Made by a program: the position numbers and the translations under genes
Notes under the pieces: model-generated
The model's database searches: none
Told to the model about the DNA's origin: nothing
The model's input: only the letters and a program-made list of their open reading frames with translations
Part shown: in pieces, positions 21,146 through 34,382 of the stretch
How the letters are laid out: each line of letters begins with the position of its first letter
How positions within the stretch are numbered: position 1 is the first letter of the stretch
Assembly (NCBI GenBank): GCA_949361645.1
Contig: OX442417.1
Location: 1,128,164 to 1,192,163, forward strand
Reading direction: 5' to 3'
From: Spongilla lacustris
Lineage: Eukaryota > Porifera > Demospongiae > Spongillida > Spongillidae
DNA length: 64,000 nt

Positions 21146-22230
21146 TGGGTAATGCCCCCATCTTACTGATTTGTTGTATGTTTGGGCATAGATTTTAATA
21201 TATGTATGTGTTATGTAATGTAATATCATTGAAATTATTAAAAATAATTACAATAAATGGCTTCACCTGGTATGAGCTAATGCAATTGCCATCCTTTCCC
21301 GTAGCATACGTCAAAGTGATGTAGGGTAGATATAGTTAGCATTTTGTGTACACTCTAGTTGTATATGTTTATACATCAGTGAATTTGTGCATGTCTATTT
21401 ATCTTGCATTGTATTAATTAATAAATAATAATAATAATAGCGACTCGGCTGGCAATCAAGGCAGCCTCGACAAAATCACAGGTTCTCTGCGATTTGTAAA
21501 GCAGAATTAATATAACCCTAGTTAGGGCTGATGCCAGAGCCATACTCTCCAGCTAGGACTGTACCAGCATTCTGCCCAGTATTGGGCCATGCATGTTGTT
21601 AATAATAATATGTGCTGAGTATGCAACGCAGAGGTAATGCATGCAGGTTCCACTGTACCAGTTCCATTTAAAGCACACTAACTTGGACCGCTTTTCAACA
21701 ACCCTACCACGTTATGTCAGTAATGATAATGAGCCGGAGTAAACGGAAAGTACTGCTTTTAAAATTCTATTTAATGCTCCAGTGTCTGAATGTCGCAGAA
21801 TCCATGCAACGTACATGTACATGTACTTAGGAATATTATGTAAACAACTCATTGAATATAACAGTTGAACAAAACTGCATACACGTTTGAAACAACAGCA
21901 ACAAATAGTACAATAAAATCACAAAACATAATCAATACAATTACATGTAATGTAAATAATTCATTAGACTGTAGGTGAGAATTAATTAAGTACAAAATTA
22001 TAAACCTATACGATTAGATCTACTTTACAGTGATACTTATAAAAAAAAGAAGATATTAATCCTATTGAATGAATACATGAAGCTACAGGTTGGTTTTAAA
22101 ATATATGTTATGTACAGCTGTTACTGATAGCCTAAAAACTGGTAGCCACATAGCAACCACCATATCTGGAATGTCTGGACACACAAAATGGTTCTGAAAA
22201 TTATTTGAACACAAAACGACCTGGAAGAAG
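21146..22230. other. Repeat tails and AT-rich intergenic DNA
   Basis: A second LINE-like 3' tail ends in (AAT)n at 21418-21440. The remainder is AT-rich with TACATGTACATGTA at 21811. It lies 3' of MCC; a possible extra MCC exon here could not be supported. Confidence 0.4.
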
Positions 22231-22234
22231 ATGT

Positions 22235-22740
22235 GAAAGGGAGGGAAGAGAGGGAGGGAGGGAGGGAGGGAAAAGAGGTAGGGAAGAGAGGGAGGGAAGA
22301 GAGGGAGGGAGGGGGAGGGAAGAGAGGGAGGGAGGGGGAGGGAGGGAGGAGAGGGAAGAGAGGAGAGAATATAATCAACAGTTCAAATCATGATTTTCCC
22401 ACCAAATTAATTAGGCTGGGAATTTTTTTTAGCTACATGTACATGTACATGTATAGTGTCTGTGCTCTGTACTTACATGTAGGAGATTTGAGTATGTGAA
22501 TGTGTATATGGTGTCATGTGACATACATGTACATGTACACAAAGGATGAAGAGAGGATGCATGTAGAGGGAGGGGTAGGTCGTATTACCTTCACCCAATG
22601 AGAAAGGGAGGGGGAAGGGGAGGGGGCGGGAGGAGAAGAGGAGGGGTGGGGTAGGTATAGGGAGGGGAAGGGGAGGGGTGGGATAGGGAGGGAGGGGTAA
22701 GTGCATAAGGAAAAGGGAGAAAAGGTTGTACACAAACACT
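22235..22740. repeat. Polypurine GGGA/GGAGGG minisatellites 3' of MCC
   Basis: Two blocks, 22238-22372 and 22560-22705, are polypurine on plus and therefore polypyrimidine on the MCC sense strand. They surround TACATGTACATGTA motifs. All overlapping open frames are low complexity. Confidence 0.85.
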
Positions 22741-22756
22741 CACCTTAACAACAAGG

Positions 22757-25700
22757 TCAGCTGGATGTGATGGGGAGGAGGCCTGGTGTTGATGACTGCC
22801 TGTTCACATACTGCAGGCACTCCATCTTCATCCTCTTCTTCTCCGCCTCGTGGTGCTTCTTACACCTCTCGAAGGCCTCCACCAGGGCACTGTTGGCTCT
22901 CCGCAGGTCCTTCACAAATCCCATCAACTGCTCAGCATTTTGCTGCAAGAGAGGTGACATCACCTTGTGGCATCATCACACCACACACTCCACACCACAC
23001 AAAACACAACACCCCTACACATATCACTTCACACCACACTCCCAACACACGCTCCACACATTGCACACACACCACTCCCAACTCCACACACACCACACTC
23101 CATATACACTCCACACACACGTACATGTGAGACTTGAACGTGGCTGAGCATAAACATGAAGAGGTCGCTGTACCTCTTCCCCAGCCTCTTTTCCCTCTCC
23201 ATGGAATCCTGCAGGTCCATGGCCAGATCATTGTCACCAGAGTACATTGGTCCATCCTGTGAGAGGGAAAGGGTAAACCTCACCACACCCTCCCTCCTAG
23301 TGACCACACCTAGTGACCACACCCTTCCTCCTAGTGACCACACCCTCCTAGTGACCACACCCTCCCTCCTAGTGACCACACCTCCTAGTAACCACAATCT
23401 CTCTCCTAATGACCATACCCTCCACCCTAGTGACCACACCCCCTCCTAGTCCTCCTAGTGACCACACCCTCCCTCCTAGTGACCACACCCTCCCAAGTTA
23501 TACCTTCTTGGCCCGGCCCTTCTCCCTCTCCCTCCTCCTCTTCCCCTTCTCCTCGCTCAGCTGTGTGCGAAGGTCCTCCACTATGCGCTCGTACTGCTTC
23601 ACCAGGAGGGAGGCGTGGCACACCTCCAGCTCCATACGCCTCTTCTCAAACTCCATCATGTACAGCTGGGACTGGGGAAGAGGAGAGCATGGTTGTAAAT
23701 GTAATGTTACTGTTTCCCCTTTGGTGACCTTAACAAGACTTAACACTTTGGTGACCTTAACAAGACTTAACACTTTGGTGACCTTAACAAGACTTAACAC
23801 TTTGATGACCTTAACAAGACTTAACACTTTGGTGACCTTAACAAGACTTAACACTTTGGTGACCTTAACAAGACTTAACACTTTGGTGACCTTAACAAGA
23901 CTTAACACTTTGGTGACCTTAACAAGACTTAACACTTTGGTGACCTTAATGTTGAACAAGACAATGCAGGACACTTAAAACTAGAACTGGATTAATACAA
24001 TTGCAACACACAACCACAAATATGTACACACACACACACACATACACACACACATGCAAACATGTACATGTACATGCAAATACAGAATACAACCCCACAC
24101 ACACCCCACACCCCCACCACACACACCCCACACACACCCCACACACACATACCTTCATCTCCGCCCTCTCCTCTCTGGCTTTGCACAGCTCCTCCGCATT
24201 AGCCGCTTCCTCCAGGTCCAGGATGTGGGCGGAGCCATCGGCCTGCTCGCAGTCCTTCACCTTCTCCGGGTTCTTGATGGTCTCCAGCCCCTTCAGCCCA
24301 TCCACGGGGGTGAGCGTGCTGAGGAGGTGGTGTATATTGCTGCGCAGGGCCTGGGCGTACATCTTGAGCCTCTCAAGGTCCATATCCATCTCCACACTCC
24401 CGCTGATGGAGCTCAGGCCGCTGGTCCCCGTGGTCTGGGACAGTGTCCACGTGTGCCCCCCCATGTTGGTCGGGAGGTACACCTGTATTTCTGGCATGCC
24501 CTCCAGGTTCTGCAGCACCGCCCTGGAGCGTGCGACCAGGGACTGCTTCTGATTGTCGGGGCTTCGCAGAGTCGTTGATTCCAGACTCCCGTACTCGTTC
24601 ATGGAAAAACCGGAACCGGCATGGGCCGGGTTCCTTGGATCGTGGGCGCGTGCGTCGCGCAGCTCCGAGACGAGGTCCAGCACTTCGAAGGCCTGCTGAC
24701 ATAGGCAGAGGGTGTGTCTAAGTCTGGTGTTGTTGGCCTCCACCTTGTTGCTATGGTGATACATCTGGGCAGCGGCCTGCTTTGCACTCTCGAAGGAGCT
24801 GCAGAGTGTGTCGTTCTTGGCCACCAGGTGCTCTACCTTCTTCCTGAGGTGGTCACTCTCCACCTTGTAGTTGGTGTGCTGGTTGTCAGGGTGAGAGGCG
24901 TGACCGGCCAGGAGGCAGTGGATGAGCTCCTGAACGCTGTGGCAGTTCTGCAGCGTGTAGATGAGAGCTATCTGCTGCTCTGTGGACTGTCCCTCTGGGA
25001 GCTAGGAGGAGGAGGAGGGAAGGATGTGAGGTGAGGTGATGAAGAGGGGGCATGGGGGGGGGGAGGAACATTAGGAGGAATGGAGGGTGGATGAGTAGGC
25101 TTCTAAATGGGCATTTGAGAAGGAATGCACGAGAAAGGAAGTGGATGAATGGGAGGGCATTAAATGGAGAAGGTGAAAGACAAAATGGGACATTGAGGTG
25201 GGGAGAGAGGGGGACATTGGAGAGAGGGGGACATTGGAGAGAGGGGGGGGACATTGAGGTGGGGAGAGAGGGGGACATTGAGCTGGGGAGAGGGATCAGC
25301 ACATACTGCACTTCTGCTGATGGTGTCCCCTAGTACAGTGAACACGTCGCTCTCCTCATCAGGGACGCTGGTCTGGAGGGTCAGCAGGGGGGGTACGGGG
25401 AAGTAGTCTGATGCCTCTGATGGTGCCGACTTCTGTGTAAGCACAAGACATGAAGGCATCATCACAGGTAAGCAAAGTGACTGTGCCCTTATAACATGTA
25501 CACACACAACAAAACACACCTGTAACACATACAGTAAAATACCCTACACACATTAATACCACATACATGTACACTCCACACTCTACACTCTACACTCTAC
25601 ACACCTCACATGACCAAAATGTGACTTGCTTGCACTGGGATAGCCCACTCCCTCACATACCCACACCTCACATGGCTAACATACCCACACCTAACACATA

Positions 25701-26755
25701 CCCACACCTCACATGACTAACATACCCACACCTCACATGACTAACACATACCCACACCTCACATGACTAACATACCCACACCTCACATGGCTAACACATA
25801 TCCACATCTCACATGACTAACATACCCACACCTCACATGACTAACACATACCCACACTTCACGTGACTATCATACCCACACCTCACATGACTAACACATA
25901 CCCACATCTCACATGACTAACACATACCCACACCTCACATGACTAACACATACCCACACCTCACATGACTAACACATACCCACACCTCACATGACTAACA
26001 TGTGACTTGCTGGCACTCGGATAGTCTTGCTCCCGCACAGGCTCGTCGCTGCCCTGTACTTGGTTGTCACTGGGTACTCGCCTCATGCCTCCATCTTTGG
26101 CAAATCCGTGCGATGAGTCGCGTCCACTGAGCTTGTTAGCAGCTGCATACACCACACACACACCACACACACTTATACACTGCAGCAGACAAAATATTAC
26201 ATCATCTAGCGTACAAGGTTCATGTATGTTACATCATCTAGCGTACAAGGTTCATGTATGTTACATCATCTAGCGTACAAGGTTCATGTATGTTACATCA
26301 TCTAGCGTACAAGGTTCATGTATGTTACATGTGCATGTAGGTACACTGCACATGTAGGTACAGTACTGTTGTATCCCCTATACACACTGTACACACCCAC
26401 ACACATACATGTACATGTATACACACCCACACACGTACCACATACCCACACATACATTGTACACACCCAAACACCACACACACACATGCCCACATACACA
26501 CATGCCCACATACACACCCCCACACACACTTACAATGTCTCCCGGGTACACCTCTATGGAATGCGCCCTCACTCGCGTAACTAGAACGTGCAGACGCTGC
26601 CTCAGATCCACCATCACCTGGCTTCCTGGTCTTCTCGCCTTCATCCAGCAGTCTGACCTTTAACCTGTGGTTCTCGTCTTTCAACGACCAGTTGACTCTC
26701 TGCAGTTCATCACACTACACAGAAGAGAAAAAGGTCACACCTCAATGAAGAAAGG

Positions 26756-26821
<66 letters not shown>

Positions 26822-29623
26822 CACTTCTTGCCACTCCCACCTCAAAGCCACACACACATCTGGCCAGACCAAACCATTCCCATACATGTACGCCCCTCCC
26901 CAATCCACCCCACCCTTCACCCATCCCTCCCCTCCTCCATCCATCCCTACCCTCCTCCATCCACCCCTCCCCTACCCCCTAAGTCATACCTTTGACTTAA
27001 GGCTGCACTTATAATTCTTCAAGGTGTAGATCTCGTCTTCCATCTCCTTCATCCTCCTGCTGTCACCTACACCACCCCACCAGCCATGTGAATCACACCA
27101 GCACATACACCAGCACATACATGTACACACACACACCCCAGCACATACACCCCAGCACGCACACAATACACCAACACACACCCCAGCACACGCACATACA
27201 CCAGCACACCCCAGCACACACACATACACCAGCACATATACATGAACAGCACACACACACACCCCAGCACACACACACCCCAGCTCATATACATGTACAG
27301 CACACACACAAGCACATACTAACACATCAGCTTCCCCCCCCCCCCCCCCCCCCACACACAAATGTACTAATCTCGTACCCAGACCCAAATGCAAGTAACG
27401 GTGAATACTGTTTGCAGTCTTAGCAGGGGGTCTGGCAACCATGTACAGCAAAGTCCAAAATGCAAGCGGCACCAACCAAATTACAGCAATACAATCATAA
27501 TTGCAAATCCTAACACACACAGCTTCCTACACATGTAAGTGTTGAGGATGAAAGCCAACACAAATAATCACTTATAAAGTGTCCAAGTGCTAAAGATGAT
27601 GCAGCCCTACTGTGTGTAACACTTGATTAAGAAGTGTCTTGAAAGACATACATGTAGACATTGGATGAACCTTCAGGGGCACATGGGTACATGGGTACAT
27701 GGGTCTCTTACATGAGCCTCTTGGTAACCCTAGGTAACATACACATGAAGTCTGACTCATCACAAGCCTGCAGGTGTTGGTCTAGTTACCAAGCAACTAA
27801 TTGCATTCATTGCATTCCAACCTACATTCCAACCCCCCTGAGTACTTGGAAGCCATGTGATGTTAAAATAATAATCATCATTACATGCTTTGGGTCTGAG
27901 TACTAGAGACTACACCACACACACACACACATACACACACACACATACATACATGTACATACACAAACACATGCATACATACATACATACATAATCCATC
28001 TGCAGCTACGATACATTGGGTCTGGGCACGAGACTCCTCCTCCCCCTCCCCCTCACCTCCTCCATTGTAATATTCAGGTTGTGGATCAGCATCACTGGTG
28101 TGCTGCTTCTCTTTCAGCCTCTTCATATCAACACGTAGCTTCTCTTTGTCCTTGGTTAGCTGAGAGAGGGAGAAGAGGGAAGGAAGAGGAGGGAGAGGGA
28201 GGGGAAGGGAGGAAGCGGGAGGGAGGGAGAGGGAGGGGGAGGAAGGGAGTGAGAAGGAAGGATGGGAGGAAGGGGAGGGGGAGAGGGAGGGAGGGAAAGG
28301 GAGGAGGGGAAGAAGGACCGGGGAGGAGGTGGAGGATGAAGGTAAACATGACCCACCAAACCACACACTATCCCCATGGTGCATGGGAACAGTCTGCCAT
28401 GGTGTACAGGTGACCAGTGTGGTCACTCAGCCCAACCAAATGTGGTCACTTCCTCAGACACAGGATGTCCCACAGAACGGCTACACACCCCTTTGCTGTC
28501 TGCTATTTCAACCCATCAAGCCTCCTCCACTTAAATGCAATGTGTACATAGTGATGGCCTGTGGTACCATTCTCTCTCAGCATCTGCCACTGTCCCGGGC
28601 AATTGCAGACATAAATAAGTCTGATACATGTACATTTTGCTTCTGTGTTTGAATTTAAATTTAGTTTGCATCAGCTCTTGATTGCATGGGATTTGCCACT
28701 CTTCCCCTCCCCCCCCTCCATCACCACTCCTCCCCTCCTCCCCCTCCATCACCACTCCCTCCCCTCTCTCTCCCTCCATCACCACTCCTCCCCTCCTCCC
28801 CCTCCATCACCACTCCCCTCCACAATCACCACTTCTACCCACCACACAACTACATTTACACACAGGCAGGTTACCATGGCGATGCTGCTCTCAGAGGCCT
28901 GCAGGTCTTTCCTCAGCTTCTCTATGGACAGCTCCAGACGTTCCCTCTCCTTCCTGGTGGCCCTCAGGTCCTCCTCCAGCTCCTGGTGCCTCAGCTGCCA
29001 TGTCTGCCAGAGGGTCAGAGATGATGAAGCCCCTCCCATTTACACACCTCCTTCCCCCTAGCACGCACACCCACACATGTTTACACACAACACACACGTG
29101 CATGCACACACACACAAGCACACACATACACACACATACACAAGCACACACATACACACACATACACAAGCACACATACACACACATACAAGCACACACA
29201 TACACAAGCACACACATACACACACATACACAAGCACACACATACACACATACACAAGCACACACATACACACATACACAAGCACACACATACACACACA
29301 TACACAAGCACACACATACACACACATACACAAGCACACACATACACACACCTTGCACTGCTTGCACTTGGATGTGGGTAGGTAATCTTCGTCGCTGTCC
29401 TCCCGCACATCTCTCCACACATCCTTGGGTTCCATGGCATACGGCTTGCGGGACTGCCTCATGTAGGGGGTGTTGCCCCCGGGGGGCGTGTCCTGCATGC
29501 CGTTGGGGGTGATGGCCCCCCTGTGGTGTGTGTGCCGAGGTGGCAGGTCTGGCTGTTCGTGTGCTCTCACCACCTCCCGTGTTGGACCCATTGGGTCATT
29601 TTCAGGTGGAGATGGCCACTACA

Positions 29624-29665
<42 letters not shown>

Positions 29666-32600
29666 TGTGGGTATGTGTGAGTAATTAACACTAGCTATGT
29701 TTTGCATTTCAAGCCATACATGTACAAGTGCCCCCCCCCCCATACCTCCCCCCTCCCCCCATACCTCCATGTGCCCCCCCCCCTCCCCCCATACCTCCAT
29801 GTCCCCCCCCCCCCATACCTCCATGTGTACCACACACAATGGACACACACTATCTGCTGACATGTCTGTCTACATGTACATGTGTGTCTGTGGCCAACCA
29901 CATAGTCACCTCATGTGGCTGGGAGGAGGAGGGGGAGGGGAGGGGAGGGGAGGGAAGGGTGGGGAGGGAGGGGGAGGGGTGGTAGGTGCTATTAGGCTAC
30001 AGCAGCACCTCCTATATCCAGGCAACATCCAAGCACCTTCCCTCCCCCCTGTCCTGATCCTTCTAACGCTTCAGAAGAATGAAAACCACCCTGTTTAGAC
30101 ATGCAATCATATGTATGTGTGGACGGGTGCTGGCAAAACACAACAGGAGTACCCACCATCCCACCTACCCCCTTCCCTCCCACCTACCCCCTTCCCTCCC
30201 ATCTCCCTCCCACCTACCCCTTCCCTATCTACCCCCTTCCCTCCCCCACCCAGACTCTACACTGCAAGGTTTCATCTATTGTCACCTCTCCCCCCCCCCC
30301 CCCCCCCCACCCTTCATTGTAAAGGTCATTGCCAAGGCTTCAAAAGAACACACAAAAGGGACATAAACATTACACCAAACCTCTAGCCATTCAGCCCATT
30401 TGGAGGGACACCACCAAGGGGGCTATCAGCCAAGAGCAGGGGCCAGGGGGGCAGGGGGAACAGCCAAAGAACAAAGGTGTCACAGGGAATGTGTGTGTGT
30501 GTGTGTGTCTGTGTGTGTGTATGTGTGTGTGTGTGTGTGGTGTGATGATCCAATAGAGATAATTGCATGCCTCTTATATAAAGGTTAGTACATGTATATG
30601 GTAGTACACTACGTATAGGGTACACTGCTTCCTAAATAGTGCACAGATGAACCATTAGGAAATACCAACACATCATATATCACACACAAGCACACACACA
30701 CACACACACATACACACACAAAGCACACACACGCACAAGCACTGGAGTTGTGAGTTTTGGGTGTGTGCTTGTGTGTGTTGTGTGTGTGTGTGTTGCAAAT
30801 GGTAATGAGGTGAGATGTGTACTGTAGCTGATGCAAAGGACCATAAGGTCACCCTAAGCCGGCTAACATGTACCATGCAACGCCATCCATGACTGGACCA
30901 CTCACATGTTGAAGTTAATATAAATACCTACATGTACCTATATATGTACATGCAGACACACACACACACACACACACACATGTACACATACACACATACA
31001 CACACATGTACACATACACACACATGTACACATACACACACATGTACACACACACACATGTACACATACACACACATGTACACATGCCCACCTACACATC
31101 ATAACGGCACCATAACGTTAGCAATTGCAAAGATTTGAAATATTAATTTCCCAAGTAAACTTGTACCCCTCCCCCAATAGGTGGGGGAGGGGTCATAGTT
31201 CAGAAACCATAATGCCAGAAATGCACGAGGGAGGGACACTAGTAGATGTACAGTAGATTCCACTCACTACCTGTGTGACATAAGTACAAAGCCAATGTGT
31301 GAATAGAACAAGCACACACCATCACACATCACACATGCACACACCATCACACATGCACATACAAGCACACACCATCACACATGCACATACAAGCACACAC
31401 CATCACACATGCACATACAAGCACACACCATCACACATGCACATACAAGCACACACCATCACACATCACACATGCACACACCATCACATATGCACACACC
31501 ATCACACATGCACATACAAGCACACACCATCACACATCACACATGCACACACCATCACATATGCACACACCATCACACATGCACATACATGTACAAAGCA
31601 CACACACGTGAGCACACAGGTGCAGACACAGCACACACATGAACACACACACGAGCTGCGTGAATAGAAATGTTTCGGCTATCATTTTTCTCCTTTCCTA
31701 CCCTTCTCCCTCTCTCCCCCTCCTCCCACCCTTCTCCCTCTCTCCCCCTCCTCCCACCCTTCTCCCTCTCTCCCCCTCCTCCTACTCCACCTTCTCACTA
31801 CAATTCCAAACACCTGCAGCTAAAAGCCCCCACTTTGGCAATCCTGTCCCAAGCTCTTTCAACAGGGGACATCTCCCACACACAGATGGATGGATTAACC
31901 TACACACATCAGGTTAGTGGTTTGGCAAGTTAGCTCACTCTCCTCCTCCCCATACCCTCCCCCCCTCATGAACACATACCCCTCCTTCCCTCTTCTCTAC
32001 ACCCCCCCCTCCTCCTTCCCTAGCTACATGACGCCATCAGGTATGTACATGCATGCATGTTCACATGTGTACATACGTGTGGTGGTATGTAATGTATGTG
32101 TGTGGTGGAGTGGTGTATGTGTGAATGACATAATGATTACATAATGATTACATAATGATCACAGCATGCCATGAGAGTATGACACACATGTGGGGGTCCT
32201 ATATATGTAGGGCCCACATGGGGCATAAGCCACACAGCCACACACACCACACACAGACAACACAGCCACACACATGCACACACCACACACATGCACACAA
32301 CCACACACATGCACACAACCACACACATGCACACACACCACACACATACATACAGCATGTATACATACACAGCCACACACATACACACACATACACTGTA
32401 CACATACATACACACATACACACACTACATGCACACACAATACATACACACACACACACACATACACACACACACACATACACACACACATACACACACA
32501 CACACATACACACACACACACACATACACACACACACATACACACACACACACACATACACACACACACACATACACACACACACACATACACACACATG

Positions 32601-33122
32601 TTCCTCCCTTGCACAGATGATTTGACCCCTTCCCTAAGGCCATCTGCCACACAACGTGGAGGAGTGGCTATGAATAGAAGCAGGCACACATTCCATGGTC
32701 ACTGAAGAGCATCCTTATAAGTGAGGTGGTCACATAGCCAGGGGAGATGGAAATCATGAGGGTATCAGTGTGACCATCATGAGGGTATCAGTGTGACCAT
32801 CATGAGGGAATCATCATGAGGGTATCAGTGTGACCATCATGAGGGAATCATCATGAGGGTATCAGTGTGACCATCAAGAGGGTATCCGTCTGACCATCAA
32901 GAGGGTATCAGTGTGACCATCATGAGGGTATCAGTGTGACCATCATGAGGGTATCAGTGTGACCATCAAGAGGGTATCAGTGTGACCATCATAAGGGTAT
33001 CAGTGTGACTACCATAAGGGTATCAGTGTGACTACCATAAGGGTATGTGTATACCAAAGGCAATCATAGGAGGGGTGAGGGGTGAGGGGATGTCTGTGGT
33101 CACAAACATACATGTTGGATGT

Positions 33123-33162
<40 letters not shown>

Positions 33163-34106
33163 GTGTGTGTGTGTGCGTGTGTGTGTGTGTGTGTGCGTGT
33201 GTGTGTGATGAATACTTGTAATTATGTTAGAAAGGACACCAGTGCTCATCATGCAGGTAGCACCGTGCACCATCACAGCACACCCCACTGCACCATCACT
33301 GCCTAAATAGGACCATTCTGTAAGCGTTTTGGTGATGGTGCAGTGGTGTGCAGTGGTGCTATTGACTTTCACACATCATTCTCTGCATAATGATACACAT
33401 GTAATGACACATGATGCTTCAGTCTCCTCACACCTCCCCCTAAAACCAACATTCTTCAGATGGACGTTGCTATTGCTATCAGAGACCTCACCTCTCTTAT
33501 AAAGCATCAGGATTCACTCTAAAAACCTATTACCCCCACGCACAAGTCCATTTATCTTCACAATGCCCTCCACACCACACCCTCCACACCCCCACCCTCC
33601 ACACCCACACCCTCCACACCCACACCCTCCCTTCCCCTCTTGTGCTGTCACTGTGGCCCTTCAATAGCATGCAGAACCCCCTCAGGTTTATATGACAGCC
33701 AAGTGCAGTGCCATGGCATGTTGTTACATGTATATGACCATTGTGTGTGTGGTGTTTTATTGTTGTGTGCGTGTGTGTGTGTGTGCGTGTGTATGTGTGT
33801 GTGTTGCGTATGTGCGTGTGTGTGCATTGTGCGTGTGTGTGTGTGTTGTGCGTGTGTGTGTGTGTGTTGTGCGTGTGTGTGTGTTGTGCGTGTGTGTGTG
33901 TGTTGTGCGTGTGTGTGTATTTGGGTTTGTGTGTGTGTGTGTGAGCGCGTATGCCTGCCTGCTACAGAATAACGTGCGCGCGTGCGAACAAAAATGCACA
34001 CAAATATATAGCGCCATCATGCACGTAAGCCCTACAGTGGTGCCACATGCAACAAAGACGCACACTGACTCACGTTATCAGGCGTCCGTGTGGTTCTCTT
34101 TGACAT
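22757..34106 (-). CDS. MCC: MCC family (colorectal mutant cancer protein) gene, 11 exons, ~797 aa
   Basis: Exons on the minus strand: 34074-34106 ([14 protein letters not shown]), 29352-29618, 28875-29003, 28057-28159, 26990-27066, 26534-26714, 26000-26142, 25307-25432, 24153-25001, 23504-23671, 23125-23256 and 22757-22942. All junctions are GT/AG and all phases agree. The product is a coiled-coil protein. Exon 24153-25001 holds the conserved MCC PDZ-binding-protein domain ([33 protein letters not shown]), matching human MCC (LQDCSNIQEIF, VETERLNSRIEHLKSQND). The end has [13 protein letters not shown] and [20 protein letters not shown], matching human REKKLKARVQELV and VNDLKRANSNLVAAYEKAKK. 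Length is close to human MCC (829 aa). Known role: cytoplasmic scaffold affecting Wnt/beta-catenin signalling, cell-cycle and junction or PDZ-protein binding. Oddity: it stops at PITSS with no evident PDZ-ligand tail; GTATGT at 22811 could be a donor to unseen exons. The list counts 12 segments including the start exon. Confidence 0.88.
23275..23480. repeat. ~20-bp CTAGTGACCACACCCTCCCT repeats in an MCC intron
   Basis: Imperfect tandem array filling the intron between exons 23125-23256 and 23504-23671, leaving only ~20-25 bases at each splice site. On the sense strand it is G-rich. Confidence 0.8.
23714..23950. repeat. 27-bp minisatellite in an MCC intron, ~8-9 copies
   Basis: The unit is TTTGGTGACCTTAACAAGAC plus TTAACAC. 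It is open on both strands because the unit is nine codons. Intronic, upstream (sense) of the acceptor at 23672. Confidence 0.9.
24015..24150. repeat. (CA)n-rich tract abutting the MCC donor at 24152
   Basis: On the sense strand the donor runs straight into GT repeats (AAG then GTATGTGTGTGTG). It is interrupted by ACATGTACATGTACATG at 24060. Confidence 0.85.
25580..25999. repeat. ~25-bp minisatellite that includes the MCC exon donor and a copy of the exon tail
   Basis: The unit is CTAACACATACCCACACCTC plus ACATGA, tandem up to the donor at 25999. At 25620-25645 the plus strand repeats GTGACTTGCTTGCACTGGGA, a near copy of the 3' end of exon 26000-26142. The array is therefore bounded on its far side by a duplicate of the exon tail with its own donor-like sequence. 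Confidence 0.75.
26196..26335. repeat. 32-bp tandem repeat, 4 copies, MCC intron
   Basis: The unit is TTACATCATCTAGCGTACAA plus GGTTCATGTATG, four nearly identical copies. Confidence 0.9.
26400..27360. repeat. CA-rich microsatellite clusters in MCC introns
   Basis: Tracts 26400-26530, 26759-26820 and 27080-27360 (ending in a C run at 27337-27352) are CA on plus and therefore GT on the MCC sense strand. They lie downstream of donors or within short introns. Overlapping long frames rich in Cys-Val or His-Thr are artefacts. Confidence 0.85.
27370..28034. mobile_element. GTCTCG-family element in an MCC intron
   Basis: The left end is (A)TCTCGTACCCAGACCCAAATG and the right end CATTGGGTCTGGGCACGAGAC. 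Inside the right end is the family motif TAATCCATCTGCAGC. The element lies in the intron between exons 28057-28159 and 26990-27066, with its right end only ~22 bp from the donor at 28056. The TA flank is present on the left (TA at 27368-27369) and not on the right. Confidence 0.5.
28160..28330. repeat. Polypurine minisatellite acting as MCC polypyrimidine tract
   Basis: GGGAGGGAGAGGGAGGGG-type sequence on plus. On the sense strand it is an unusually long C/T tract ending at the acceptor at 28160. Confidence 0.8.
28700..29350. repeat. CT-rich and CA-rich arrays flanking an MCC exon
   Basis: 28700-28815 is CCATCACCACTCCTCCCCTC repeats. 29050-29350 is (CA)n with ACACAAGCACACACAT periodicity and directly abuts the donor at 29351 (sense AAG then GTGTGTG). 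Confidence 0.85.
29619..34073. repeat. MCC first intron, 4.4 kb, almost entirely simple repeats
   Basis: It contains (GT)n 29625-29665, C runs 29735-29815 and 30285-30308, GT 30490-30545, CA 30690-30730, CA/TACATGTA 30955-31085, and a 28-bp repeat 31310-31590 (CACACACCATCACACATGCA). It continues with CT-rich 31685-31795, CA/TA 32225-32600, a 23-bp minisatellite 32750-33045 (ATCATGAGGGTATCAGTGTG plus ACC), GT 33120-33210 and GT/GC 33765-33945. A short hairpin CCCTCCCCCAATAGGTGGGGGAGGG-like sequence lies at 31165-31191. No exon recognised inside. Confidence 0.8.
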
Positions 34107-34382
34107 CGCACTGCTCTGTCTCTTGTTGAACTTCCTTTTTGAATTGACACTTGACTCCGCAGACGGTCAAAAATGGGTTCCTACGAACGATACGAACAAC
34201 GGACGGCGTTAAGATATGTTCGCGCGGAGAAAAAGCCAACGCCGCGCGGGCAAATTAAAACGCAGACCACCTAGGAGATGGCTATACTCACCAGCTTCTA
34301 CTATACTAGTAACGATGTGTAAACGTTAAATTCTCCTGAACACTACAAAAAGTTCCTTCTTTTAGGTGAGGACAATTGGCTG

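Noticed and set aside
28682..29591. Long His/Thr and Cys/Val frames of 100-276 codons
   Set aside because: Products of (CA)n microsatellites and CT-rich arrays in MCC introns; the genuine exons overlap only parts of them in defined frames.
31310..31590. CRISPR-like or promoter-like 28-bp repeats
   Set aside because: Head-to-tail copies without spacers; simple minisatellite.
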